A stretch of DNA of 64,000 nucleotides, from the NCBI RefSeq assembly GCF_007753095.1, contig NZ_CP036348.1, forward strand, positions 5,061,411 to 5,125,410. Reading direction: 5' to 3'. Under the pieces are notes generated by a model. The model was not told where the DNA came from. It was given only the letters and a program-made list of their open reading frames with translations, and made no database searches. Numbering within the stretch: position 1 is the first letter of the stretch; every line of letters starts with the position of its first letter. The position numbers and the translations under genes were made by a program. Origin of the DNA: Rosistilla carotiformis. GTDB lineage: Bacteria > Planctomycetota > Planctomycetia > Pirellulales > Pirellulaceae. Below, one piece after another: positions 1 to 11,483 of this stretch.

Positions 1-928
1 TCGCCAACAGGCTCTTTCCTCGGTCACCTACCGCGCGAGCGGCACCTGCGTCGACGTGCAGTTCGCCCGCCAATGCCGCTGCCGAATCGATCCACCGCAG
101 CCGGCCGCGAATCGCTTTCTCTTCGGGTTGAAACAGCGTTCCGATCGATTCGCCAGCCAAGATCTTTTCCAACACACGATCATCGCGGCCGGGGCCGATG
201 ATCACCGAGTGGCCATGCGAGGTGGCGATCTGAGCGGCGACAAGTTTGCTGCTCATCCCTCCCTTGCTGACACTGCTTTTTGTGTCGCAGGCCATCGCGA
301 TCACCTCGTGGTTGATCGTTTCAACCGTCGACATCCTTTTGCTGTTCGGATCGCTGGGGTGGCAGGTATGCAGGCCGTCGATGTCGGTCAGGATCACCAA
401 CATCGCATCGTTAATAAGACTGGCAACCGAAGCGGCCAAGCGATCGTTGTCGCCAAAGGTGGTCATCAGTTCTTCGACCGCAACGCTGTCGTTTTCGTTG
501 ATGATCGGAATCGCCCGAAAGGCCGCGATCTGACGCAGTGCATTCCGCAGGTTCAAAAAGCTGGAGCGATTTCGCAGATCGTCGGCGGTCAGTAGAACCT
601 GCGCCGCGTGCCGCCCATGTTTTGCGAACGCGTGCTCGTAGGCTTGGATCAGATCGGTTTGCCCGATCGCCGCCACGGCTTGCAAGTCGGCCAGCAATCG
701 CGGACGTTCGGTCAGTCCCAGCTTGCCGATCCCCGCTCCGACTGCACCGCTGCTGACCAGCACGACGGTCCGCCCCGAGTCCATGACTTTGCATAATTGT
801 TCGGCGAGGATCGCGATTCGGTTGCGGTCGAGCCCGCCGTCAGGAGATGTCAGCACACGCGTGCCGACTTTAACGACCAAGGTTTTTGCCGCGTTGAGCG
901 CTTCGATTCGATGGATGTCGGTTGCCAC
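1..928 (-). CDS. proB: Glutamate 5-kinase ProB (C-terminus cut by window edge)
   Basis: ATP-dependent phosphorylation of L-glutamate to glutamyl 5-phosphate, the first step of proline synthesis in the cytoplasm. The minus-strand frame from the GTG at 928 reads through the amino-acid-kinase motifs VVKVGTRVLT, LVSSGAVGAG, NENDSVA, GDNDRLAASVA and TDIDG, then SKGGMSSKL. About 309 codons are visible; the last ones (LHVDAGAARAVGDRGKSLL) match the start of the C-terminal PUA domain, so some 55-65 residues lie outside the window. AGGA about 8 bases upstream of the GTG supports that start. No proA is visible nearby. Confidence 0.93.
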   Translation of the reverse strand, partial: MATDIHRIEALNAAKTLVVKVGTRVLTSPDGGLDRNRIAILAEQLCKVMDSGRTVVLVSSGAVGAGIGKLGLTERPRLLADLQAVAAIGQTDLIQAYEHAFAKHGRHAAQVLLTADDLRNRSSFLNLRNALRQIAAFRAIPIINENDSVAVEELMTTFGDNDRLAASVASLINDAMLVILTDIDGLHTCHPSDPNSKRMSTVETINHEVIAMACDTKSSVSKGGMSSKLVAAQIATSHGHSVIIGPGRDDRVLEKILAGESIGTLFQPEEKAIRGRLRWIDSAAALAGELHVDAGAARAVGDRGKSLLA

Positions 929-1433
929 TTTAAATTCCTATGAGGTGACAACCATTCTGCGCCAACCGACCCCGCGGCGCAAAGCCCCCGCCGCGAAACG
1001 TCGCGCGCGATTGGATCCTCACGGTTAAGACAACGACTGGCCTTCAACCGTCTGCCACCGATGAAAACGATGGTTCGCAACCACTTGGGGTGGTTTCTCA
1101 ATGAGGGCCAAGCAGGGAAAAGCACGGTTTTGGGGACAGCGATGAACTGAAGCCACAGCCCGATGGGCTGTGGGGGCGATGCACACTCGAGCGAACGACG
1201 CGCGGGCGATGCCCTCGCGGTTAAACGAGATTTGGGGACGCACCCTGCTGGTGGTATCGCTTCCGCTCAACCACCGCCTCATCGCTGCCGCCCCCCTGGC
1301 GCGGTAATGATAAACGCAGGTCCACTCTTTCCATTACACCGCAGAGAGGTGTGGATATCTTTTGTGCCCTGAGCCGCGTTCAGCGGCGCTAGTGTCAAGC
1401 CAGCCGGAGCTGGCGGCTGAGATCGCTTGGAGT
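929..1433. other. Intergenic region proB-thiC, no gene recognised
   Basis: About 500 bases between the proB start and the thiC stop. No open frame here has a family signature or a ribosome-binding site. It holds two compact perfect palindromes: 9-base arms at 1153-1161 and 1165-1173 around GAT, and 6-base arms at 1399-1404 and 1409-1414 around CGGA. Neither is followed by a T-run on either strand, so neither is a clear terminator. Confidence 0.5.
1153..1173. repeat. Perfect 9-bp inverted repeat
   Basis: CCACAGCCC, a GAT loop, then GGGCTGTGG. This is a perfect short-loop palindrome in a non-coding stretch. It has no poly-T tail, and no second copy was noticed in the window. It may be a palindromic interspersed element or a structured RNA stem. 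Confidence 0.55.
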
Positions 1434-3697
<2,264 letters not shown>

Positions 3698-3702
3698 TCG
3701 TT

Positions 3703-3732
3703 TTAGTATCGCTTTTCAGGGCTTTCAGTCAA
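3703..3732 (-). promoter_or_regulatory. Sigma-70-type promoter of thiC
   Basis: On the minus strand TTGACT (3732-3727), an 18-base spacer, then TACTAA (3708-3703). A start about 7 bases downstream falls at the first bases of the TPP riboswitch, as expected for riboswitch-led mRNA. ATACTA with 17 bases is an equivalent reading of the -10. Confidence 0.6.
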
Positions 3733-3775
3733 CACCCGTACCGTTTGCGATTGCAGCCCCAACACGAGATCGTGT

Positions 3776-4063
3776 TCAAGGTTGGACGCGCCCGCCGAGA
3801 TAGTCGCTTGTGGCGGCAGCGAGGCTCGCGCCAACGTCCCGGTAGTCGGCAGGCGTACCGTGGGGAGTATTCCATGCCGTCTCCAGGCACAGACTGACCG
3901 TGTGGCCGATTCCGTTTATGGCGACCCCGTTGGCGATGATCTGTTGCCACAGCGGCTGATAACCCGGACCGGTGACCCTGGTTTGTTTCATGATCGGGAT
4001 CGCAGGGTCGATCTTATTTTTGACAACTTCACAGCCTACGGGGCGCGGGAACGACGATCGCTG
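3776..4063 (-). pseudogene. Remnant resembling the C-terminus of an M14-like peptidase
   Basis: A minus-strand frame, open directly after the DUF1501 stop, encodes about 95 residues ending at 3776. It contains IPIMKQTRVTGPGYQPLWQQ, GIGHTVSLCLETAWNTPHG and ADYRDVGASLAAATSDYL. From memory, the LETxWNTP...YRxVGxxLA pattern is how the C-terminal part of zinc carboxypeptidases of M14 type ends, with the Glu of LET at the catalytic position. The N-terminal part carrying the zinc ligands is absent and there is no independent start, so this looks like the tail of a gene truncated at the 3' edge of the DUF1501 operon. The family assignment is tentative. Confidence 0.35.
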
Positions 4064-5473
4064 CTACGCCAAAATTCCTTTGACGACCTTCCCCGCGACA
4101 TCGGTCAGCCGGAAATCGCGGCCCGCATGGCGGTAGGTCAGTCGCGTGTGATCCAAGCCCAACAGATGCAGCATCGTGGCATGCAGATCGTGAACGTGGA
4201 CCTTGTCGACGGAGGCATAATACCCGTATTCATCGGTCGCACCGTACTGAATGCCGCCTTTAACGCCGGCGCCGGACATCCACATCGTGAAGCCATCGGG
4301 ATTGTGGTCGCGACCGTCGTTGCCGGCCCCTTGGCAGGTCGGCGTCCGTCCAAATTCGCCTCCCCACAAGACCAACGTATCCTTTAATAGGCCGCGTGCC
4401 TTGAGATCGCGCAAAAGACCGGCGATCGGTTTATCGACTTCTTTTGCATTCTGCTCGTGCCCCTTCCGCAGCGAACCGTGCTGATCCCATTGGACTTCGG
4501 TGTTGCTGTGCGTGATTTGCACAAACCGCACGCCGCGCTCGACAAACCGCCGCGCCATCAGGCACTGGCGGCCAAAGTCGGCGGTCTTCGGATCGTCCAA
4601 ACCATACAGATTGTGCATCGTCTGCGTCTCGGCCGCGAGATCCAATGCGTCGGGCATCTCGGTTTGCATTCGGAACGCCAGTTCGAACGATTTGATTCGC
4701 GCTTCGAGCGCCGAATCGGGACCGGTCGAATCGAGGAAGTTCTGGTTCATCGATTGCATCAGTTCCAATTGCATCCGCTGGCTCGCTCGGTCGAGATCGG
4801 CGTTCTGCATGTATTTGACCCGTGCCTGGTCCGACGGCTGACTGGCGTTCCCCAACGGGATTCCCGTGTGGCTGGCTGGCAGGAAGGCGGAACTCCAGTT
4901 TTTCGTGCCGCCATGAGCCAACGTCGGGCAGATCGTTATGAAGCCGGGCAGATTCTGATTTTCCGTCCCCAAGCCGTAAGAGATCCACGATCCCATGCTG
5001 GGACGAACGAACACGTCGCTGCCGGTGTGGATCTTCAGACTCGCCCCGCCGTGCGCCGCATTGGAACCGTACATCGAATTGATAATGCACAGATCGTCGA
5101 CACACTCGGCAACATGCGGGAACAGCTCGCTGACCGCGATCCCACTCTCGCCATACTGTTTGAACTTCCACGGCGATCCTAGCAGATTGCCGGTCGGTGC
5201 AAATTGGACCCGCGGTTTTTCGAAGGGCAACGGCTTGCCATCGTCCTTCTGCAACTGCGGCTTGTAATCGAAGGTGTCCATGTGCGATGGACCACCTTTC
5301 ATGAACAGGAAGATCACCCGGCGGGCCCGCGGCGGAAAGTGAGGCGCCTGTTCGGATCCCGATAGTCCCGGCTGATTGCTCCCCGCCGACTCGTCGGCCA
5401 AAAGCGATGTCAGGGCCAGCGATCCGAAGCCCGCTCCAGTCGTCTTCAATAGTTGTCGTCGTGAAAAATTCAT
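4064..5473 (-). CDS. DUF1501 domain protein, Tat-exported
   Basis: A 469-residue member of the planctomycete DUF1501 family (sulfatase/alkaline-phosphatase-like fold, function unproven). The N-terminus MNFSRRQLLKTTGAGFGSLA is a twin-arginine signal, so the protein is probably exported folded. Family landmarks are FLFMKGGPSHMDTFDYKP, HGGASLKIHTGSD, QITHSNTEVQWDQHGSL, LWGGEFGRTPTCQG and GRDHNPDGFTMWMSG. It is the last gene of a four-gene operon, 8 bases after the DUF1553 protein. These proteins nearly always accompany DUF1549/DUF1553 proteins; a joint surface or periplasmic role is inferred from that pairing only. Confidence 0.9.
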   Translation of the reverse strand: MNFSRRQLLKTTGAGFGSLALTSLLADESAGSNQPGLSGSEQAPHFPPRARRVIFLFMKGGPSHMDTFDYKPQLQKDDGKPLPFEKPRVQFAPTGNLLGSPWKFKQYGESGIAVSELFPHVAECVDDLCIINSMYGSNAAHGGASLKIHTGSDVFVRPSMGSWISYGLGTENQNLPGFITICPTLAHGGTKNWSSAFLPASHTGIPLGNASQPSDQARVKYMQNADLDRASQRMQLELMQSMNQNFLDSTGPDSALEARIKSFELAFRMQTEMPDALDLAAETQTMHNLYGLDDPKTADFGRQCLMARRFVERGVRFVQITHSNTEVQWDQHGSLRKGHEQNAKEVDKPIAGLLRDLKARGLLKDTLVLWGGEFGRTPTCQGAGNDGRDHNPDGFTMWMSGAGVKGGIQYGATDEYGYYASVDKVHVHDLHATMLHLLGLDHTRLTYRHAGRDFRLTDVAGKVVKGILA

Positions 5474-5481
5474 GGCCCTAC

Positions 5482-8073
5482 CTATCGGATGTAAACGAAT
5501 TCACTGGATGCAACAATCGCTTGGCACAATCGCTGCCACGCCTGACGTTCCGCTTCCTCGCGGTCGGTTGGCGTTTTCGAGATCGATGCAAACTGCGAAA
5601 CAAAGTCGAGCGAACGATCTCGTTCGTCGGCGGTCGCCGGCCGGCCAAACGACTGCATGTACAATTGATCGATCCGCGCGGCCGGGTCGCTGATGTCTTG
5701 CAACAAGCGATCGGCGATCGACAGCGAAAGATTGGAGACCCATTCGGAGTTCATCATGAACAACGCTTGCGGTGCGATCGTGCTGACATTGCGATTGCCG
5801 TTGAGCACGCTGGCGTCGCTGTAATCGAACAGCTGGAACATGTCGTACAGATGGTTCCGGATCACCGGTACGTAGATCGAACGACGGTTGATGTCGTAGG
5901 TCGATCGATCTTGCGAGGTGTGGTTGAAGACGTACTCGCGATTTTTGTACTGCGAGATGTTGCCGCCAACGGTTCGGTCCAATTGACCACTGACCGCCAA
6001 CAGGCTGTCGCGGATCGCTTCCGCCTCCAAGCGGCGAAGGTTGAATCGCCAGTACAGCGAGTTGCCTGGATCGGTTTCGACGTTCTTGGCATCGTGTTGG
6101 CTGCTGCGTTGATAGGCTTCCGAGAGCATGATCGTGCGATGCATCGCCTTGATCGACCAGCCCGATTCCACAAACCGATTCGCCAGCCAATCCAACAGTT
6201 CTGGATGCGTCGGCGGAGCCCCTTGCAAACCGAAGTTGTCGACAGTCGTCACCAGGCCCTTGCCAAAATGGCCGTGCCAGAGTCGGTTGACCATCACGCG
6301 TGCGGTCAGCGGATGTTGGCCGTCGGTCAACCAACGGGCGAACTGCAGCCGACCGCTGGTGTCGGTTGGCAATGGCGGTTGCTCGGTCGATGCCAGCACC
6401 TCGGGGAACCGCCGCGGAACGACATCCCCCAGCGTCAGATGGCTGCCTCGCAGATGAACACTCGTGTCGGCGACTTCCCCCTCGGTAACGCCCATCGCCA
6501 TCGGGCGCTGGGGAGCCGAATCCTTCAGCTTCTTCAGCGTCTCGCGTTCGGTTTTCAGAACCGCCGTCGTTTCGGCAGGGAACTTTTTCTCGCGCTGAGC
6601 CAACGCCAATTCGCTGTCCGGTTTCTCCAACAGCGCCGTCGCGGCGGCGATGACGTCGGCGATCTTCTTTTCTTGTGCGGCGACTTCGGCGACATGCTCC
6701 TGATAACGCTTTTCTTGTTCGGGCGTCTCGATCAGATTTTCATGCCACTTCGCGACCGTCTTGTAGCTGTCCATGCTCTTGGTGCTTTTAAAGATGCCGG
6801 CCAGCCCGTAATAGTCGCGGTGGCTGATCGGATCAAACTTGTGCGTGTGGCAGCGAGCGCATCCGAGCGTCAGCCCCAGCATGCTGCGGCCGATCGTGTC
6901 GAGCTGCTCATCGATGATGTCCATCTCCATCTTGGCTTCATCCTGTTCTGCCAAAACCTTGGGGCCCAACACCAAGTAGCCCGTCGCGATCAGACGCTCG
7001 TGTTCGCGAGCGAGTTCTTCGCGCGGCGGCAAGAGATCGCCGGCCAGTTGTTCGACGACAAATTCATCGTACGGCTTGTCCTTGTTAAACGCGTTGACCA
7101 CATAGTCGCGGTAACGCCAGGCGTGGCCATGGACCACGTTTTCGTCGAGCCCATTGGAATCGGCGTATCGTGCCACATCCAACCAGTGACGTGCCCAGCG
7201 TTCCCCGTAATGGGGCGACGACAGCAGACGATCGATCACGTTGGCAAATGCTTCGTCCGAATCATCCGCCAGAAAATTCTGGATCTCCGCTGGCGTCGGT
7301 GGCAGCCCGGTCAAATCGAATGTCGCCCGGCGGATCAGTGTCGTCTTGTCGGCGGCGGGAGTTCGTTGCAGCCCCTCGGCTTCCAATCGGTGCAGCAGAA
7401 AGGCATCGATCGGATGTTGCACCGGTGCGTCGCGACGCTCCTGAACCGCGATCGATGGGCTGGTTTGATGGACCGTAGGCGGATCGACCTTTGCGACCGG
7501 GCGGAATGCCCAGTGCTGTCGACCCTTTTCCAGATCGACGTCGCTGCGTGGCTTGATCGTTTGCATGCCGTCGCGATCGGGGTGCGGTGCTCCCATTTCG
7601 ACCCATCGCGTCAGGTCGGCGATCTCGGCGTCGGAAAGCTTTTCGTCCGGAGGCATCTGCAACGTGCTGTCGCGATAGCCGACCGCGGCGACGATCAGAC
7701 TCCCCTGCGGTTTTCCGGGGATCAATGCCGTTCCGGCCAACCCGCCGGTGATCATCCCTTCGAACGTATCGACGCGCAGTTCCGATTCGGCCGTGTTCTC
7801 ATCGTGGCAATCGTAGCAACGCTCCGCCAACAACGGGCGGATCTTCGTTTCAAAGAACGCCATCTGCTTGGCAGCATCGATGGGTTCATCGCCCGCTTGA
7901 GCAGCGGCATCGACCGGATCGTCGGCCCACGCCAGATTGCCAACCGCCAAGCAAGCGGTTGTCAGGACAAGCGTTTTCAAAAGGGTCCAGCGACACACAG
8001 CGAAATTCGCCGTCAGCAGTGTCGTTTGGGGAGGGGGAGGGAGGGGATGCTGAAGGTTAAGGCGGGATGTCAT
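5482..8073 (-). CDS. DUF1549/DUF1553 protein with planctomycete cytochrome-like domain
   Basis: A large exported protein (863 aa) with the usual order: signal peptide (hydrophobic TLLKTLVLTTACLAVGNLAWA), a PSCyt1 cytochrome-like domain with haem motif CYDCH followed by MPPDEKLSDAEIADLTRWVE, then DUF1549 (GLPPTPAEIQNFLAD, HYGERWARHWLDVARYADS, and a second CARCHTHKFDPI) and C-terminal DUF1553 (RFARWLTDGQHPLTARVMVNR, NLRRLEAEAIRDSLLAVSG). A coiled-coil-like segment sits between the last two. The frame is open to 8148, but the ATG at 8073 lies just after the preceding gene's stop and gives a sensible signal peptide. Function unknown; covalent haem binding is inferred from CxxCH. Confidence 0.9.
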   Translation of the reverse strand: MTSRLNLQHPLPPPPQTTLLTANFAVCRWTLLKTLVLTTACLAVGNLAWADDPVDAAAQAGDEPIDAAKQMAFFETKIRPLLAERCYDCHDENTAESELRVDTFEGMITGGLAGTALIPGKPQGSLIVAAVGYRDSTLQMPPDEKLSDAEIADLTRWVEMGAPHPDRDGMQTIKPRSDVDLEKGRQHWAFRPVAKVDPPTVHQTSPSIAVQERRDAPVQHPIDAFLLHRLEAEGLQRTPAADKTTLIRRATFDLTGLPPTPAEIQNFLADDSDEAFANVIDRLLSSPHYGERWARHWLDVARYADSNGLDENVVHGHAWRYRDYVVNAFNKDKPYDEFVVEQLAGDLLPPREELAREHERLIATGYLVLGPKVLAEQDEAKMEMDIIDEQLDTIGRSMLGLTLGCARCHTHKFDPISHRDYYGLAGIFKSTKSMDSYKTVAKWHENLIETPEQEKRYQEHVAEVAAQEKKIADVIAAATALLEKPDSELALAQREKKFPAETTAVLKTERETLKKLKDSAPQRPMAMGVTEGEVADTSVHLRGSHLTLGDVVPRRFPEVLASTEQPPLPTDTSGRLQFARWLTDGQHPLTARVMVNRLWHGHFGKGLVTTVDNFGLQGAPPTHPELLDWLANRFVESGWSIKAMHRTIMLSEAYQRSSQHDAKNVETDPGNSLYWRFNLRRLEAEAIRDSLLAVSGQLDRTVGGNISQYKNREYVFNHTSQDRSTYDINRRSIYVPVIRNHLYDMFQLFDYSDASVLNGNRNVSTIAPQALFMMNSEWVSNLSLSIADRLLQDISDPAARIDQLYMQSFGRPATADERDRSLDFVSQFASISKTPTDREEAERQAWQRLCQAIVASSEFVYIR

Positions 8074-8086
8074 AACTTCTACCACG

Positions 8087-9802
8087 TTAGCGATTGGGAT
8101 TGCCCGTTTCGTAGATTTCCAAAATCTCCGCGTCTTGCAACGCGCCATCGATCAAGATGAATTCGTCCATGCGACCGTTGAAGTTGCGGATCGCTTGAGA
8201 GCCTTGCCATTGCGGCCGCCCCCAGTTGCCAAGTTCCGCGTTGCCGATCCGCAAGCGGCCGTCGAATTGAAGCGACTCTTCGTCGCCAACGCGCTGGCCA
8301 TTAAAGTAATGTCGAACCGTTTGCCGACCGCCATCGAAGACCGATGCGACATGGATCCATTGGCCCAGCTGAGTCAGGTCGACTAACGGCTTGGTATACC
8401 GCCACTTGACATCGGGGGCACCGCCGACCGAGAGTCCCAGTTGGCCCAATTGGTCGAACTGCCAATGCACTTCGCCATTGTCCCACTGGTCGGTCAACAG
8501 GAGCGAACTGAGCATGCGGTCGAGGCCATCGACGCGAACCCAAGCGGCCAGGGTGAGCGATTCGAAGTCGCCGGCGACGTGGAACCGAACGCGATCGCTG
8601 GGGCGTTTGAAATCCAACGCTCCCTTTTGCGGCCAGCGGCCCTGAGTCCACGCGCCCCCAACAACGGCTCCGTCCAGCTTCCGCGTGTCGGAAGCTTGAT
8701 TGCGAAGCGTCGATGTCGTGGCATCAGGAGATTCAAAGTTGTAATAAAGCAGCAGTCGCGGGTCGTCGCGGAACTCCTCGCTCCAGCGCTGCCAGCGGCG
8801 ATAGCCTTCGCGGATCTGTTGCGAACGTTTTTCTCGCAGCAACAATTCCGAAGGCATCGCGGTGACCTGATCCAACAGCGGCGTCGATCGCCCCTGCACA
8901 TCGACGCTGACCGCTTGCCCGGTTTCCAGCGAGTGCAGCATGTCCCCGTCGGGCTTGCTGGCCGGTTCGTACAGTTCGACCAAACCATCGAAGACACGGA
9001 CCTCGGTCCGCTGGCCGGGAGTCGCCGAAACGCCAAACTCAGTTCCGAGGTCGACGATCTTGGTTTCGGAGGTCAGGACGGTGAAGCCGCGAGCCGGCAC
9101 GGGAACCTGAGCCCAGGCCTGCCCCGCGTGCAACATGACTTGATCCGGGTCGTTGATCTCCAACCGCGCCGGCCCTTCCAGCGTCAGCGTCGCACCGCGG
9201 AAAAACTGCAATTGCACCAAACCCGATTCGAGCTCGATGATCTCGCGCGGCGAGACCGAATCGCCCACTTCGTATTGATCGGTCCCGGTCCAGACCACGT
9301 CGACGACTTGCTTGAGGATGGCGACCGAATCGTCGACAGGTTCCTGCGGGATCACCGCAGGTTGAGGCGGTTCGGGCAATTGTCCGCCCGCGGCGTTGGC
9401 GACCGCGGGGGCCGAATGTCGTCCCTGCCACAGCCCGGTCGACAGACCAGCGCCAAACGCGATCACGATGCTGGCAGCCAAGGCACCCGCGACGATAGGA
9501 GCCCAGCGGCGGATCACGCTTCGTTCGGCGAGCTTCCCCGAACGATTGAGCACCCGGTTAAGGAAGTCGAACTTCTGCGATTCGGCTTCCAGTCGTTGAT
9601 CCAATCGCTCCGCAAACCGCTCCGCCGATCGATCATCACCGGCGATCATCGCCAGCGCTTCGGCCATCTGCACCTCTTCGCGGTAGCGTTGCCGCAGCGA
9701 TTCGTCGTCGGCGATCATCTTTCCCAAGCGATCGAGATCCTCGTCGCCGATCGCATCATCCAAAAACTGGCTCAGCAGTTCATCAAAGGTTGGTTCGTTC
9801 AT
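8087..9802 (-). CDS. FecR-type anti-sigma/LamG domain membrane protein
   Basis: A 571-residue protein starting MNEPTFDELLSQFLDDAIGD. It has a short cytoplasmic helical region, one membrane segment (IVAGALAASIVIAFGAGLST), a FecR-like periplasmic domain (GATLTLEGPARLEI, TSETKIVDLGTEFGVSATPG, VRVFDGLVELY) and a C-terminal LamG/concanavalin-like jelly roll (LLLYYNFESPDATTSTLRN, RMDEFILIDGALQDAEILE). Its ATG overlaps the sigma-factor stop (ATGA at 9799-9802), so the two are probably translationally coupled. By analogy with FecI-FecR it should hold or relay signals to the sigma factor. Longer starts to 10018 would run through the sigma gene and are rejected. Confidence 0.9.
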   Translation of the reverse strand: MNEPTFDELLSQFLDDAIGDEDLDRLGKMIADDESLRQRYREEVQMAEALAMIAGDDRSAERFAERLDQRLEAESQKFDFLNRVLNRSGKLAERSVIRRWAPIVAGALAASIVIAFGAGLSTGLWQGRHSAPAVANAAGGQLPEPPQPAVIPQEPVDDSVAILKQVVDVVWTGTDQYEVGDSVSPREIIELESGLVQLQFFRGATLTLEGPARLEINDPDQVMLHAGQAWAQVPVPARGFTVLTSETKIVDLGTEFGVSATPGQRTEVRVFDGLVELYEPASKPDGDMLHSLETGQAVSVDVQGRSTPLLDQVTAMPSELLLREKRSQQIREGYRRWQRWSEEFRDDPRLLLYYNFESPDATTSTLRNQASDTRKLDGAVVGGAWTQGRWPQKGALDFKRPSDRVRFHVAGDFESLTLAAWVRVDGLDRMLSSLLLTDQWDNGEVHWQFDQLGQLGLSVGGAPDVKWRYTKPLVDLTQLGQWIHVASVFDGGRQTVRHYFNGQRVGDEESLQFDGRLRIGNAELGNWGRPQWQGSQAIRNFNGRMDEFILIDGALQDAEILEIYETGNPNR

Positions 9803-10317
9803 CCGCCCGCCTGCTGGAATCGAGTTTCTACGCATTGCCGCAACAGTCCCCGAAATCGCGACAGCGCTTGTCGCACCGCTGCGGGAGTCATGTCGGTTTG
9901 GTCGGCCAACTGGGATGCGTTTTGCCCTTGCTGATACCGGCCGTCGACCAACGCTCGGCCATGTTGAGGCAGCTTTTCCAAGCAGACCTTCAACGCCGCA
10001 AACCACTCCTCGGTCCAAGCGTCCGAATCGGGCTCGTCGGCCAATCCCAGCATCACGTCGGTTAGCGAGGTGTTGACCACTCGGCGACGGCGCGTCGATT
10101 TCCGAGCTTCGTTGCGGACCAAATTTCGGGCGATCGAACGCAGCCAGGGACCTGCCTGATCGATATCTTCGAGCATCTCCAGCCGTTCATACGCGATCAC
10201 AAAGGCATCTTGAGCCAGATCGTCGACCGCATCGGGAGCGGCACCCAACATCCGGATAAACGTCCGAATGCGGCCTTGGTGCTCTAAGACAATCTTTGTG
10301 AAGTCACCGCGTTGCAT
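9799..10317 (-). CDS. ECF-type RNA polymerase sigma factor
   Basis: A 172-residue sigma factor of the planctomycete/Verrucomicrobia ECF group. Region 2 is seen as DAVDDLAQDAFVIAYERLEM and GPWLRSIARNLVRNEARKS; region 4 as LEKLPQHGRALVDGRYQQG plus the helix-turn-helix ASQLADQTDMTPAAVRQALS. The ATG at 10317 has AAAGGGA in front; in-frame starts up to 10359 lack one. It heads the operon sigma - FecR/LamG - DUF1553 - DUF1501, so it probably controls its own operon under control of the FecR protein. Confidence 0.93.
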   Translation of the reverse strand: MQRGDFTKIVLEHQGRIRTFIRMLGAAPDAVDDLAQDAFVIAYERLEMLEDIDQAGPWLRSIARNLVRNEARKSTRRRRVVNTSLTDVMLGLADEPDSDAWTEEWFAALKVCLEKLPQHGRALVDGRYQQGQNASQLADQTDMTPAAVRQALSRFRGLLRQCVETRFQQAGG

Positions 10318-11318
10318 CGTTCCCTTTCGTTGCTTGCCATTACCATGTCGCGACGCCACCTAGTGTGACAGCATTTTTTTGAAAATGCACATTGCAGCCA
10401 TAATTCGCCGCTCGCATTGCGGCGTCAAAACAAACACCACGGAAAGCCAGGCCTCGACGCTAAGATGTTTGGCGGCAACGGATTGCTTCACTCGTCCGGT
10501 GCCACAGGAGGGGTCGGGACGCGATTAAATTGACCGATCCCCGACGACGGACCGCCATTCGGTGGGGTGGCCACAATTCCACTGCCCCCCTCTCTGGCGG
10601 CAAATACTACGCCGGACCTTAGGAAGGCAAAACTGGCGGCAAGATCGATGGCGATCGGTTTAGCGCATCGAAGTTCACGGCGTCACTTTCGCGAAAAAGT
10701 GTTGACCAGGAGAGAGGGAGGCTCTGTCGCACTTCGATTGGAAGTGTCGAGTCACGATTCCAATGCGGAGCGTGAAAAAAAATAATTTTTTAGGTGGTTG
10801 CGGATACGCACAAAGCGAAAGTTGGGTGGGCGTTCTTACTCAACTCGCTTGGGGGGACATGGCCAGTGATTTGATCGTTAGATGAGCGGTGTTGATCGGT
10901 TCACGCGTTGGGGTTGCGTGTCGTGAATTTGAGAAGGCGGTTGGAGTCGTTGCGCAGTGTTACCGTATGACATCTTAACAGGCCGCGGATCTCCCCAATG
11001 CGGAGTGCAACGGCGGCATGTCCGGTGTAGGTCGTTGTTAAGGCTCCCTAAATGAACCTGTTCACATTTGACGTTCGTGTCTAAGATTCAAGCAGTACCG
11101 CTCACTACGAATTCAAATCCAGATTGACCTCACTCGCTTGTTACTTATCTCGAGGTTCAGTCACGCAACGATCGACGCCGGTACTCGTTGTAAACGTCTG
11201 CTCCGCAAGTATTCGGTTCACCACAACGTGGCGTTGTGCGGTTCCGTCCATCGCTGCGGCCTATGCGTTTTTGCGAAACGATCGTTTCACTATCCAGGGA
11301 ATATTGGGGGTGCCATCC
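10318..11318. other. Long intergenic region between two divergent units
   Basis: About 1 kb between the minus-strand ECF operon and the plus-strand lipoprotein gene. Short open frames (for example 10567-10785 and the start of 11124-11483) have no recognisable domains and none is preceded by a convincing ribosome-binding site. It includes an A/T-rich tract at about 10776-10791 and must carry the promoters of both units, but no textbook -35/-10 pair could be fixed. A small RNA or long leader cannot be excluded. Confidence 0.45.
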
Positions 11319-11483
11319 ATGAATCCAATGCGTGTCAGTTTAAGTCTCGTCGTTCTGTTTTTGGGTTTGACCGCCGGCTGTCAAGAACCAGCTGCCGACC
11401 CTAACGAAAACTACGAACCGACCCCCGATGTGGTAACTCCTTCGCCTGGCGAGATGGAGTCGACTCCAACCCCTTCACGTTGA
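11319..11483 (+). CDS. Small lipoprotein
   Basis: A 54-residue peptide, MNPMRVSLSLVVLFLGLTAGC, with a lipobox LTAGC; the mature part is short, Pro/Glu/Thr-rich and acidic (QEPAADPNENYEPTPDVV). A GGGGG tract lies 8-12 bases ahead of the ATG. An in-frame extension to 11124 would bury the signal peptide and is unlikely. It lies about 190 bases upstream of a DUF1559 gene in the same orientation, a pairing (small lipoprotein plus DUF1559) seen again at 60.9-62.6 kb. Specific role unknown. Confidence 0.7.
   Translation: MNPMRVSLSLVVLFLGLTAGCQEPAADPNENYEPTPDVVTPSPGEMESTPTPSR

Noticed and set aside
1399-1414. Terminator for thiC
   Set aside because: The short palindrome is downstream of thiC on its strand but lacks a T-run, so it is listed only as a palindrome.
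5407-8160. 917-codon plus-strand frame opposite the DUF1553 gene
   Set aside because: It is a shadow of a well-supported gene with CxxCH, DUF1549 and DUF1553 motifs; the translated product is low in recognisable structure.
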